From positions 1-41,164 of the forward strand of contig NZ_JAAGMG010000516.1 of NCBI RefSeq assembly GCF_010548525.1: a DNA stretch of 41,164 nt, written 5' to 3'. Source of the stretch: Streptomyces sp. SID14478 (GTDB lineage Bacteria; Actinomycetota; Actinomycetes; Streptomycetales; Streptomycetaceae). Positions 34,444-41,164 of the stretch are shown in pieces (position 1 is the stretch's first letter; every line of letters begins with the position of its first letter). The notes under the pieces are model-generated. The model was given only the letters and a program-made list of their open reading frames with translations. It was not told the DNA's origin and made no database searches. A program made the translations under genes and the position numbers.

Positions 34444-36885
34444 TCAGGCGATGAGCGTCTCGCTGACGCGCCCGTCGGTGAGCGAGCGCCCGGCGGTCAG
34501 TTCGTAGGGACCCGCCTGGTGCGCCCATGCGCCCGCGCTCTCGTCCCAGATCTCGAAGGCGCGGCGCGGGAGTTCGACGACGGCCTCGACCGCCTCGCCG
34601 GGGGCGGCGAAGACGCTGGTGAAGCCGGCCAGCCAGCGGGCCGGGCGGGCCGGGTCGGGCTCGCCCGGGGCCAGGTACAGCTGGACGGTCTCGCGGCCGG
34701 GGCGGGCGCCGGTGTTGCGGACCCGGACCGTCGCGGTCGTGCCGCTCACGTCGAGCGACTCGTACGTCCAGTCGGTGTAGCCGAGGCCGTGGCCGAACGG
34801 GTACGCGGGGGTGGCGCCGGCCCTGTCCCAGGCGCGGTAGCCGATGAACACGCCCTCGCTGTAGGCGAGTTCGCCGTCCGTCGGGGTGGTCCGCGTGACC
34901 GGTGCGGAGGCGAACGCGCCCCAGGTGGTGGGCAGTCGGCCGCCCGGCTCCTCGGCCCCGAGCAGGACGTCGGCGAGCGCGTCGCCGCCTTCCTGGCCGG
35001 GGAACCAGCTGAGCAGCACGGCCGCGACGTCGTCACGCCACGGGAGTTCCACCGGGGAGCCGGAGTTGACGACCACCACGGTGTTCGGGTTGGCGGCGGC
35101 GACGGCGCGCACCAAGTCGTCCTGGCGGCCCGGCAGTTGGAGGTCGACGCGGTCGAAGCCCTCGGACTCGACGCGCTCCGTGGTGGCGACCACGACGACC
35201 GCGACCTCGGCGCCGCGCGCGGCCTCGACGGCCTCGGCGATCAGCTCGTCCGCACCGCGGCGCGGGCCGAGGTGCGTGAAGGTGAACATGATGGCGGGCA
35301 GCGGCATGGCGAGGGACTTGTCCAGCGGGTGGAGCAGGGAGACCTCGACGGGCTTGCCCGCGTCCAGGTGCACCTTGCCGCGCTCCACCGGGGCGCCGAA
35401 GAACGCCTCGAAGGGGTCGGCCTCGTCGCCCATCGGCTGGACGCCGTCGTAGAGGACGGTGCCGTCGACGGTGAGCTTGTAGGCGCCGAGGCCGCGGGTG
35501 CCGAAGGCGTGGTCGCCGCTCTCGCGCGGGGTGAACGTGCCGGTGACCTCGATGCTGTGCAGGGCCTCGTGGGTGACCCCGGCGGGCAGGTCGTCGCCCA
35601 GCCACTGGACCTGGCCGTTGGGCAGGGAGCCTTCGCCGAGGACGGTGCCGTCGGCGTCGCGGCAGACGGCGCGCAGCACGAACCCCTTGTCGGCGGGGGC
35701 GAGTTCCTCGCTCGGGTCGGCGCCGACGCAGTAGGTGAGCGAGCCGTCAGGAAGAGCGGCGCCCAGGCCGTCGAGCGGGGAGACGATGCGGGCGGGGAAG
35801 ACGGTGGCGGAGCCGCCGCCGAGGACGCGGGCGTCGCGGGCGGCCGCGCCGATGAGGGCGATCCGGGCGTCCGGACGCAGTGGCAGCACACCGGAGTTGC
35901 GCACGAGGACGAAGGCGCGGCGGGCGACCTCGCGGGCCAGGGCCTCGCCGTCGATCCCGGCCGGGGCCTCGGGGACGGCTGGCTCGGCGCCTTCGAGGAC
36001 GCCGACGCGGGCGGCGAGGCGCAGCACGTTGCGCACGGCGTCGTCGACCTCGGACTCCTCGACGTCGCCGGCGCGGACGGCGGCGGCGAGCGCCGGACCG
36101 TAGACGGTCTGCGGTCCGGGCATCGCGACGTCCATGCCGCCCTTGATGTCGCCGACGGTCGAGCGGGCGGCCATCCAGTCGGAGACGTTGAAGCCGTCGA
36201 AGCCCCATTCGCCGCGCAGGACCTCGTTCACGAGGTAGCGGTGCTCGGTCATCGTCGTGCCGTTGACCTGGTTGTAGGCGGTCATGATGCCCCACGGGTG
36301 GGCGTTGGCGACGATCGCTTCGAAGGGGGCCAGGTACAGCTCGCGCAGGGCGCGTGGGGAGACGATGTTGTCGACGGTGAAGCGGTCGGTCTCCGCGTCG
36401 TTGGCGACGAAGTGCTTGACCGTGGTGCCGACGCCGCCGGACTGGACGCCCTGGACGTAGCCGGTGCCGATGGCGCCGGTCAGGTACGGGTCCTCGCTGT
36501 ACGCCTCGAAGTGGCGGCCGCCGAGCGGGGACCGGTGCAGGTTCACGGTCGGCGCGAGCAGGACGTGGACGCCCTTGCGGCGGGCCTCCTGGGCGAGCAG
36601 CGCGCCGGCCCTGCGGGCGAGCGAGGGGTCCCAGGTCGCGGCCAGGGCGGTCGGGGACGGCAGGGCGATCGAGGGGTCGTCGGCGGTCCAGCGCACGCCG
36701 CGCACACCGATCGGGCCGTCGGACATGACCAGCGACGCCAGGCCGATCTCGGGGATCGCGGGCAGCGACCACATGTCCTGGCCGGCCAGCAGCCGCGCCT
36801 TGGTGTCGAGGTCGAGCTTGCCGAGCGCGGCCTCGACCACCGCCTCCCGCGCCTGCGCCTTCTCGTCGCCCACCTGGTTCGCCAT
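34444..36885 (-). CDS. Glycoside hydrolase family 3 beta-glucosidase with PA14 insert
   Basis: An 813-residue enzyme. The N-terminal GH3 barrel contains KHFVANDAETDR (157-168) and the nucleophile Asp236 in GFNVSDW. The GH3_C sandwich has VLVRNSGVLPLRPD and later ELPWRDDVAAVLLSWFPGQE. A PA14-type insert lies between (FTPRESGDHAFGTRGLGAYK onward), and a C-terminal Fn3-like domain ends the protein. There is no signal peptide, so it is cytoplasmic and probably acts on imported oligosaccharides. ATG at 36885 follows GGAGG seven bases upstream; a start at 36921 is less likely. It is divergent from a TetR regulator. The exact sugar specificity is unknown. Confidence 0.93.
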   Translation of the reverse strand: MANQVGDEKAQAREAVVEAALGKLDLDTKARLLAGQDMWSLPAIPEIGLASLVMSDGPIGVRGVRWTADDPSIALPSPTALAATWDPSLARRAGALLAQEARRKGVHVLLAPTVNLHRSPLGGRHFEAYSEDPYLTGAIGTGYVQGVQSGGVGTTVKHFVANDAETDRFTVDNIVSPRALRELYLAPFEAIVANAHPWGIMTAYNQVNGTTMTEHRYLVNEVLRGEWGFDGFNVSDWMAARSTVGDIKGGMDVAMPGPQTVYGPALAAAVRAGDVEESEVDDAVRNVLRLAARVGVLEGAEPAVPEAPAGIDGEALAREVARRAFVLVRNSGVLPLRPDARIALIGAAARDARVLGGGSATVFPARIVSPLDGLGAALPDGSLTYCVGADPSEELAPADKGFVLRAVCRDADGTVLGEGSLPNGQVQWLGDDLPAGVTHEALHSIEVTGTFTPRESGDHAFGTRGLGAYKLTVDGTVLYDGVQPMGDEADPFEAFFGAPVERGKVHLDAGKPVEVSLLHPLDKSLAMPLPAIMFTFTHLGPRRGADELIAEAVEAARGAEVAVVVVATTERVESEGFDRVDLQLPGRQDDLVRAVAAANPNTVVVVNSGSPVELPWRDDVAAVLLSWFPGQEGGDALADVLLGAEEPGGRLPTTWGAFASAPVTRTTPTDGELAYSEGVFIGYRAWDRAGATPAYPFGHGLGYTDWTYESLDVSGTTATVRVRNTGARPGRETVQLYLAPGEPDPARPARWLAGFTSVFAAPGEAVEAVVELPRRAFEIWDESAGAWAHQAGPYELTAGRSLTDGRVSETLIA

Positions 36886-36953
36886 GCCGGCACCTCCTCG
36901 TCGAAGTCTGAGCTCCTCCATCCTGCACCCGTTACCTGTAGAGTGGTAGGTTT

Positions 36954-36970
36954 CGTTATTTTGCCGTTAT
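36954..36970. promoter_or_regulatory. AT-rich divergent promoter with CGTTAT direct repeats
   Basis: CGTTAT occurs at 36954-36959 and 36965-36970, an 11-bp period, in an AT-rich stretch running to about 36975. It lies midway between the GH3 and TetR genes and may be an operator or part of the promoters. Confidence 0.4.
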
Positions 36971-37002
36971 AAAAGCTGGCCGGGGGCGCCCCCGTGATGT
37001 CG

Positions 37003-37008
37003 TACGGT
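37003..37008 (+). promoter_or_regulatory. Leaderless -10 box of the second TetR gene
   Basis: TACGGT is followed by six bases and the ATG at 37015. Confidence 0.45.
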
Positions 37009-37014
37009 GACGGC

Positions 37015-37596
37015 ATGAGCAGCACCAGAAGCGCCAGGAGCGAGGAACGCCGGGCCGAGATCCTGCGCGCCGCGCTCGAGGTGATCGCCGAGCGCGGCTA
37101 CCGGGGCGCGAGTCTGGCGGCGGTCGCCGAGCGCGTGGGGCTCACCCAGCAGGGGCTGCTGCACCACTTCCCGACCAAGGAGGCGCTGCTCGTCGCGGTC
37201 CTGGAGGAGCGGGACCAGTGGGACGCGGTGCCGAACAGCCAGTGGCGGCTCGACCTGCTCGGCTCACTGGTGGAGTACAACGCGATGCGGCCCGGGATCG
37301 TGCAGACCTTCTCGGCGCTGCTCGGGGAGTCGGTCACCGAGGAGCATCCGGCGCGGGAGTTCTTCACGCGGCGCTACGCCGGGGTGCGGGCGTCGATGAC
37401 GGAGGTGCTGCGCGCCGAGTACGGGGAGCGGCTGCCGGGCGGGCTCACGCCGGAGCGGGCCGCGCCGCTGCTGGTCGCGGTGATGGACGGGCTGCAGTTC
37501 CAGTGGCTGCTGGACCCGCAGGCCGTGGACATGCCCGGCGCGTTCCGGGACTTCCTCGACCTGCTCGCCGGCCGGGCTAGTACTGGTCCCAGCTGA
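37015..37596 (+). CDS. TetR-family regulator divergent from the GH3 glycosidase
   Basis: A 193-residue regulator. The helix-turn-helix spans about 12-60 (EERRAEILRAALEVIAERGY, RGASLAAVAERVGLTQQGLL, then HHFPTKEALL). The C-terminal domain (about 75-190) has the TetR_C helical pattern seen in sugar-related repressors such as those with QGLLHHF. ATG at 37015 is leaderless; an upstream in-frame GTG at 36994 would include the -10 box. It most likely represses the divergent GH3 gene in response to a sugar-derived signal. Its last 20 bases overlap the end of the convergent DUF2568 gene. Confidence 0.9.
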   Translation: MSSTRSARSEERRAEILRAALEVIAERGYRGASLAAVAERVGLTQQGLLHHFPTKEALLVAVLEERDQWDAVPNSQWRLDLLGSLVEYNAMRPGIVQTFSALLGESVTEEHPAREFFTRRYAGVRASMTEVLRAEYGERLPGGLTPERAAPLLVAVMDGLQFQWLLDPQAVDMPGAFRDFLDLLAGRASTGPS

Positions 37597-37909
37597 CGGC
37601 CAGCGCCTTGCTCACCGCGCACACCAGGGCGAGGACGACCGCCCAGACGTACGCGCCGGAGAGCGCCAGGGCCACGACTCCCGCGCCGAACCAGACGAGT
37701 TCGAAGCCGACGCGGGTCGCTCCGCGGGTCTTCCAGCGGGCCTTCGGGGAGCCGAAGAGGCCCCAGGTCGTGATCATGACCGCGAGCCCGGCGAGGCCGA
37801 GGAGCCAGGCCAGCGGGGCGGATACGTCGCGGGTGAAGCCGTAGGAGCCGACGGCCGCGAGGGCGGCGAGCTCCACGAGGAACAGGACGCCCATGTTCGC
37901 TGTCTTCAT
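37577..37909 (-). CDS. DUF2568 (YrdB-type) small membrane protein
   Basis: A 110-residue protein with four hydrophobic segments at about 5-23, 30-48, 65-85 and 88-104. The opening NMGVLFLVELAALAAVGSYG and the middle GSPKARWK/GFELVWFGAGVVAL fit the YrdB/DUF2568 family, of unknown function. ATG at 37909 overlaps the TGA of the upstream EI24 gene by the ATGA arrangement, so the two are translationally coupled. The 3' end overlaps the convergent TetR by 20 bases. Confidence 0.82.
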   Translation of the reverse strand: MKTANMGVLFLVELAALAAVGSYGFTRDVSAPLAWLLGLAGLAVMITTWGLFGSPKARWKTRGATRVGFELVWFGAGVVALALSGAYVWAVVLALVCAVSKALAVSWDQY

Positions 37910-38745
37910 GCGGTCAGTCCTCGTGACGTCTCGTCCGCTCCGTCGGCGTGCGGCGCCGGGCGCGGGTCGTTCGTGGTGGCTCGGGTCGTCCCCCGCGCCC
38001 CCGGCGGCGCGTTCTCCTCCAGGTCGCGCACCATGAGCGTCGCCCCCGCCACCGCCCCCGGCATCAGGAACACCGCGACGAACGGCACGAGGAAGGACAC
38101 CGCCAGCGGTGCGCCGAAGCCCCAGGCCAGGCCCTTGCGGGTCCTCAACAGGGCCAGCCGGTCGCGGAGTTGGACGCCGCGGCGCTGCAGCGCCACCGCC
38201 GTGAGCTCCTCCGTCAGGAAGAAGCCCGTGACGAAGAAGCCGAGGACCGGGACGACCGTCTGGCCGACGAAGGGCACGAAGCCGAGCGCGAACAGGAGGA
38301 TGCCCCACAGACCGGCCCGGACCAGTACCCGCAGGCTGTCGCGGGCCGAGATCCACAGCTCGCGCCACAGGGGCAGGCCCGACTCGGGGGCGTCCCCGCC
38401 CTCCGCCCGGTCGACCTCCTCGGACAGCGACTCGTAGAAGGGCTGACCGATCAGGAGGGTCACGGCGGTGAAGGTGAGGACCGCGAGCAGCAGGGCCAGG
38501 GCGAACAGCACGACCGTCAGGAATCCGCGGAACAGGCCGGCCCACGGGGAGGTCCAGTCGTCGGCGAACGGGGTCGCCCAGGTGATGAAGTCGCTGCCCC
38601 ACAGGGCGAGACAGACCAGGGCGGCCACGTACAGGACGAGGGTGATGAGTCCGGGCAGCAGGCTCCAGCCGTACCGCTTGCCGTGCCGGGCAACCCAGCG
38701 CTGCCCCTTCATCAGATAGCCGAAGCCCGCCCCGAGATCACGCAT
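37906..38745 (-). CDS. EI24 / CysZ-like membrane protein
   Basis: A 279-residue polytopic protein of the EI24 domain family (related to CysZ). Four or five long hydrophobic stretches are present: about 28-48, 70-98, 143-165, 168-183 and 210-235. The family signatures are FGYLMKGQRWVARHGKRYGW at the N-terminus and LLIGQPFYESLSEEVDRAEG in the middle. The polar, Ala/Pro-rich C-terminal 40 residues are disordered. CysZ itself imports sulfate; the actinobacterial proteins are uncharacterised. ATG at 38745 is leaderless (TAAGGT, seven bases). It is coupled to DUF2568 by a four-base overlap. Confidence 0.88.
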   Translation of the reverse strand: MRDLGAGFGYLMKGQRWVARHGKRYGWSLLPGLITLVLYVAALVCLALWGSDFITWATPFADDWTSPWAGLFRGFLTVVLFALALLLAVLTFTAVTLLIGQPFYESLSEEVDRAEGGDAPESGLPLWRELWISARDSLRVLVRAGLWGILLFALGFVPFVGQTVVPVLGFFVTGFFLTEELTAVALQRRGVQLRDRLALLRTRKGLAWGFGAPLAVSFLVPFVAVFLMPGAVAGATLMVRDLEENAPPGARGTTRATTNDPRPAPHADGADETSRGLTA

Positions 38746-38752
38746 GGCGCAA

Positions 38753-38758
38753 ACCTTA
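38753..38758 (-). promoter_or_regulatory. Leaderless -10 box of the EI24 gene
   Basis: On the minus strand TAAGGT is followed by seven bases and the ATG at 38745. Confidence 0.5.
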
Positions 38759-38784
38759 CGGGACGGGCCGACGGCGTCCGACGG

Positions 38785-39207
38785 TCAGACGGAGAGCGTG
38801 ACCGTGATGTTGCCGCGGGTCGCCTTGGAGTACGGGCAGACCTGGTGGGCCTTCTCGATCAGGGCCTGGGCGGTGGCCGCGTCGGCGCTCGGGATGTTCG
38901 CCGAGATCTCGACGATGAGGCCGAAGCCGTCGTCGTTCTTGCCGATGCCGACCTTCGCGGTGACGGTCGAACCGGTGATGTCGGCGCCCTCCTGGCGGGC
39001 GACGACGGCCAGGGCGCCCTGGAAGCAGGCGCTGTAGCCGGCCGCGAAGAGCTGCTCGGGGTTGGTGCCCGCGCCCGAACCGCCCTGCTCCTTGGGCGGG
39101 TTGACGACGACGTCGAGCTTGCCGTCGTCGGTGGAGACGCGACCGTCGCGGCCGTTCTCGGCGGTGGCTACGGCGGTGTAGACGACGTCGGACTGCGTGA
39201 TGGCCAT
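38785..39207 (-). CDS. ohr: Organic hydroperoxide resistance protein (Ohr/OsmC family)
   Basis: A 140-residue peroxidase. The two redox cysteines are Cys61 (GYSACFQGAL) and Cys124 (AHQVCPYSKATRG), with Arg23 and Glu51 as the catalytic partners expected in Ohr. TNPEQLFAAGYSACF is the family signature. It reduces lipid and other organic hydroperoxides, with lipoylated proteins as the usual reductant. ATG at 39207 follows GAGGGAG about six bases upstream. No N-terminal OhrR-type cysteine sensor gene adjoins it directly; a MarR regulator lies two genes away. Confidence 0.92.
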   Translation of the reverse strand: MAITQSDVVYTAVATAENGRDGRVSTDDGKLDVVVNPPKEQGGSGAGTNPEQLFAAGYSACFQGALAVVARQEGADITGSTVTAKVGIGKNDDGFGLIVEISANIPSADAATAQALIEKAHQVCPYSKATRGNITVTLSV

Positions 39208-39285
39208 GACCGGCTCCCTCATACGCTTGATTTCGGTGGGCGGAATCAGGTTACCGAATCATGGAACCACGGGGTGTGACCGGGG

Positions 39286-40317
39286 TCACTGGCCCAGCTT
39301 CACGACCATCTTTCCGGTGTTGTCGCCGCGCAGTTGGCCCAGGAAGGCCTCCAGGTTGTTCTCGATGCCCTCGACGACCGTCTCGCGGTACTTGAGCTCG
39401 CCGGAGCGGACCCAGGCGCCGACCTCCTGCACGAACTGCGGCTGCAGGTCGTAGTGGTCGCCGACGAGGAAGCCCTCGATGCGGCCGCGGGTCTGGATCA
39501 GGCGGGAGAGGTTGCGCGGGCCGGGGGCCGGCTCCGTGTTGTTGTAGACGGAGATGGCGCCGCAGATGGCGATGCGGCCGTCGCGGTTCAGGCGGGCGAT
39601 GGCGGCCTCCAGGTGGTCGCCGCCGACGTTGTCGAAGTAGACGTCGATGCCGCCGGGGGCCGCCTCCTTCAGCTGCGTGTGGACGTCGCCCGTCTTGTAG
39701 TTGAAGGCCGCGTCGAAGCCGTACTCCTCGATGAGGAGCTTGACCTTCTCGTCCGAACCGGCCGAGCCGATGACCCGCGAGGCGCCCTTCAGCTTGGCGA
39801 TCTGGCCGACCTGGCCGCCGACCGCGCCCGCGGCGCCGGACACGAAGACGCTGTCGCCCTCCTTGAAGGAGAGCGTGCGCAGCAGGCCCGCGTACGCGGT
39901 GAGGCCGGTCATGCCGAGCACGCCGAGGTACGTCGACAGGGGCGCGGCCTCGGGGTCGACCTTCACGGCCTGCTTGGCGTCGAACGTCGCGAACTCGCGC
40001 CAGCCGAAGAAGTGCAGGACGTGGTCGCCGACCGCGACGCCCTCGTCGTTCGAGGCGATGACGACGCCGACCGCGCCGCCCTGCATGGCCTTGCCCAGCT
40101 CGTACGGCGCGACGTAGGACTTCGCGGCGCTCATCCGGCCGCGCATGTACGGGTCGACCGACACATAGAGGTTCTTGACCAGGACCTGGCCGGGGCCGGG
40201 CGCGGCCACCGGGGCCTCGCGCAGCGCGAAGTCCTCGGGCACGGGCCAGCCGACGGGGCGGCTGATCAGGGCCCACTCGCGGCCGGTGGCGGGGATCTGG
40301 GGGGTGTCGGCGGGCAT
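39286..40317 (-). CDS. NADP-dependent oxidoreductase, zinc-free MDR family (CurA/LTB4DH-like)
   Basis: A 343-residue medium-chain reductase. The opening ALISRPVGWPVPEDFALRE and VSVDPYMRGRM (53-63) identify the leukotriene-B4-dehydrogenase/CurA branch. The nucleotide-binding loop VSGAAGAVGGQVGQIAKLKG (AxxGxxG) lies at about 158-177, with YFDNVGGDHLEAA further on. The zinc-binding cysteines of alcohol dehydrogenases are absent. Such enzymes reduce the C=C bond of enones and aldehydes. ATG at 40317 has AAGGA upstream. It is divergent from the MarR regulator, whose operator-like repeats lie in the shared promoter region. Confidence 0.92.
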   Translation of the reverse strand: MPADTPQIPATGREWALISRPVGWPVPEDFALREAPVAAPGPGQVLVKNLYVSVDPYMRGRMSAAKSYVAPYELGKAMQGGAVGVVIASNDEGVAVGDHVLHFFGWREFATFDAKQAVKVDPEAAPLSTYLGVLGMTGLTAYAGLLRTLSFKEGDSVFVSGAAGAVGGQVGQIAKLKGASRVIGSAGSDEKVKLLIEEYGFDAAFNYKTGDVHTQLKEAAPGGIDVYFDNVGGDHLEAAIARLNRDGRIAICGAISVYNNTEPAPGPRNLSRLIQTRGRIEGFLVGDHYDLQPQFVQEVGAWVRSGELKYRETVVEGIENNLEAFLGQLRGDNTGKMVVKLGQ

Positions 40318-40359
40318 GCGCTGGGTCCTTACCTCACGGGGTCACGACAGGGAAAAGTA

Positions 40360-40397
40360 TTTCAGTACGTGAAACAACCATGCTCCTGAATATTTCA
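40360..40397. promoter_or_regulatory. Candidate MarR operators overlapping the divergent promoters
   Basis: Two palindromes: TTTCA-gtacg-TGAAA (40360-40374) and TGAA-tat-TTCA (40387-40397). The second overlaps a plausible -35, TTTCAC (40393-40398), placed 17 bases before TACGCT. Confidence 0.6.
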
Positions 40398-40415
40398 CGA
40401 TGTCAAGTAACTGGG

Positions 40416-40421
40416 TACGCT
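40416..40421 (+). promoter_or_regulatory. Leaderless -10 box of the MarR gene
   Basis: TACGCT is followed by seven bases and the ATG at 40429. A matching -35 TTTCAC lies 17 bases upstream. Confidence 0.55.
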
Positions 40422-40428
40422 GGACGCC

Positions 40429-40875
40429 ATGACCGCCACCCGTCCCCGCCGTACGGACCCGCTCACGCTCGAAGTGGTCGAGCTGATCGGGGACGTCGTC
40501 GCGCGCTACTACCAGGAGTACGAGGAAGCGGCCGCGCGGCACGGTCTGACCGGCGCGCAGGCGCGGGTGCTGAGCCTGCTGGCGCTGGACCCGCTGCCGA
40601 TGCGGCAGGTCGCGCAGCGACTGAAGTGCGAGCCGTCGAACATCACGGGGATCGTGGACCGCCTGGAGGCGCGGGCCCTCGTGGAGCGCCGGCCCTCCCC
40701 CGGCGACCGGCGCGTGAAGGTGGCGGCGCTCACGACGGAGGGCGCGCGGGTGGCGCGCAGCCTGCGGGAGTCCCTGGACTTCGCGCGCGAACCGCTGGCC
40801 GGCCTCTCCCGGGACGAGCGTCTCGCGCTGCGGGACATGCTGCGGCGGATGGTCGGGGTGGACGGGGCCGCCTGA
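40429..40875 (+). CDS. MarR-family transcriptional regulator
   Basis: A 148-residue winged-helix regulator. The recognition region is about 57-105: PMRQVAQRLKCEPSNITGIV, then DRLEARALVERRPSPGDRRV, with the wing Asp-Arg-Arg. Only one cysteine (Cys67) is present, within the DNA-binding domain; the N-terminal redox cysteine of OhrR proteins is missing, so direct peroxide sensing in the OhrR manner is unlikely. ATG at 40429 is leaderless. It probably represses itself and the divergent NADP-dependent oxidoreductase through the TTTCA/TGAAA repeats. Confidence 0.91.
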   Translation: MTATRPRRTDPLTLEVVELIGDVVARYYQEYEEAAARHGLTGAQARVLSLLALDPLPMRQVAQRLKCEPSNITGIVDRLEARALVERRPSPGDRRVKVAALTTEGARVARSLRESLDFAREPLAGLSRDERLALRDMLRRMVGVDGAA

Positions 40876-40882
40876 GACCGGC

Positions 40883-41164
40883 CTAGGTGCACCACCACAG
40901 GAAGCGGTCGCACGTCTCCGACGGGGAAGGGGACGCGGTCGGGGCGGAGGACGTCGGGCGCGGGGTCGTGCCGGCCGGGCTGGACGTCGACGGGGAGCCT
41001 TGGGGTGAACCGGCCCTGGAAGAGCGCGAGTTCACTGGGGCGGCCGAGCCGGTACCCGCGCCCTGCGACGGCTGCGCGCGGTGCCGCGCCGTCGGGGACG
41101 CCGAGGGCGACGCGGAGGCACTGGGCGGCGAGGAGAGGCTCGGCGCGGGCGCACCGGAGGACGG
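40883..41164 (-). CDS. C-terminal end of a Ser/Pro/Thr-rich protein (5' part outside window)
   Basis: On the minus strand a frame is open from the right edge to a TAG at 40883 (93 codons). It is almost entirely Ser, Pro, Ala, Thr and Gly, ending ETCDRFLWWCT. Third codon positions are strongly G/C, as in real genes here, and no other frame accounts for this stretch. Such linkers occur in Streptomyces secreted, membrane and kinase proteins. The product cannot be identified. It ends seven bases from the convergent MarR gene. Confidence 0.55.
   Translation of the reverse strand, partial: PSSGAPAPSLSSPPSASASPSASPTARHRAQPSQGAGTGSAAPVNSRSSRAGSPQGSPSTSSPAGTTPRPTSSAPTASPSPSETCDRFLWWCT

Noticed and set aside
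34519..36972. An 817-codon frame opposite the GH3 gene
   Set aside because: Low-complexity Asp/Gly/Val/Arg composition and no start signal; GH3 on the other strand is unambiguous.

Overview
This is a high-GC actinobacterial chromosome segment, almost certainly from Streptomyces. The reasons are strong G/C bias at codon third positions, many GTG starts, leaderless TANNNT-N6/7-ATG promoters, and gene sets typical of that genus (DUF3052, DUF3145, DUF4429, DUF1023, FasR-FabD-FabH-AcpP-FabF). I see no rRNA, tRNA, CRISPR array, insertion sequence or phage gene. The left and right edges each cut a gene.

Region 1 (1-6343) is part of a tellurium-resistance (Ter) stress locus: a phosphoribosyltransferase and an HpcH/CitE-like lyase (the biosynthetic arm), a TerD-like protein with a proline-rich tail, a TerA-like protein, a TerC/DUF475 membrane protein and two tandem TerD paralogues. 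Region 2 (6520-10821) is housekeeping: an AhpE-type peroxiredoxin, DUF3052 and the pyruvate dehydrogenase E1 gene aceE.

Region 3 (10906-26274) is mixed accessory content. It holds a voltage-gated-type potassium channel, a small membrane protein, a secreted I36-type inhibitor, a TetR/MFS efflux pair, and a module of two exported DUF1023 hydrolases, a DUF4429/SHOCT protein, a NarL-type two-component system and a membrane acyltransferase. It ends with a MerR/aldo-keto reductase operon, a GNAT enzyme, a beta-lactamase-fold hydrolase and a pirin. The two-component system is bracketed by repeated ATACC-N2-GGTAT palindromes, which I consider the most interesting unexplained regulatory signal here.

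Region 4 (26369-32077) is the type II fatty acid synthase operon: the activator fasR, then fabD-fabH-acpP-fabF, and DUF3145 on the opposite strand. In mycobacteria the ahpE-DUF3052-aceE block and the fasR-fabD block are adjacent; here about 15.5 kb separates them.

Region 5 (32420-41164) holds an SGNH lipoprotein hydrolase, aldose 1-epimerase, a GH3 glycosidase with a divergent TetR, two small membrane-protein genes (DUF2568/YrdB and EI24), an Ohr-type organic hydroperoxide reductase, an MDR-family NADPH oxidoreductase with a divergent MarR regulator, and the Ser/Pro/Thr-rich end of a further gene. Several convergent pairs are separated by strong GC-rich hairpins without U-tracts.
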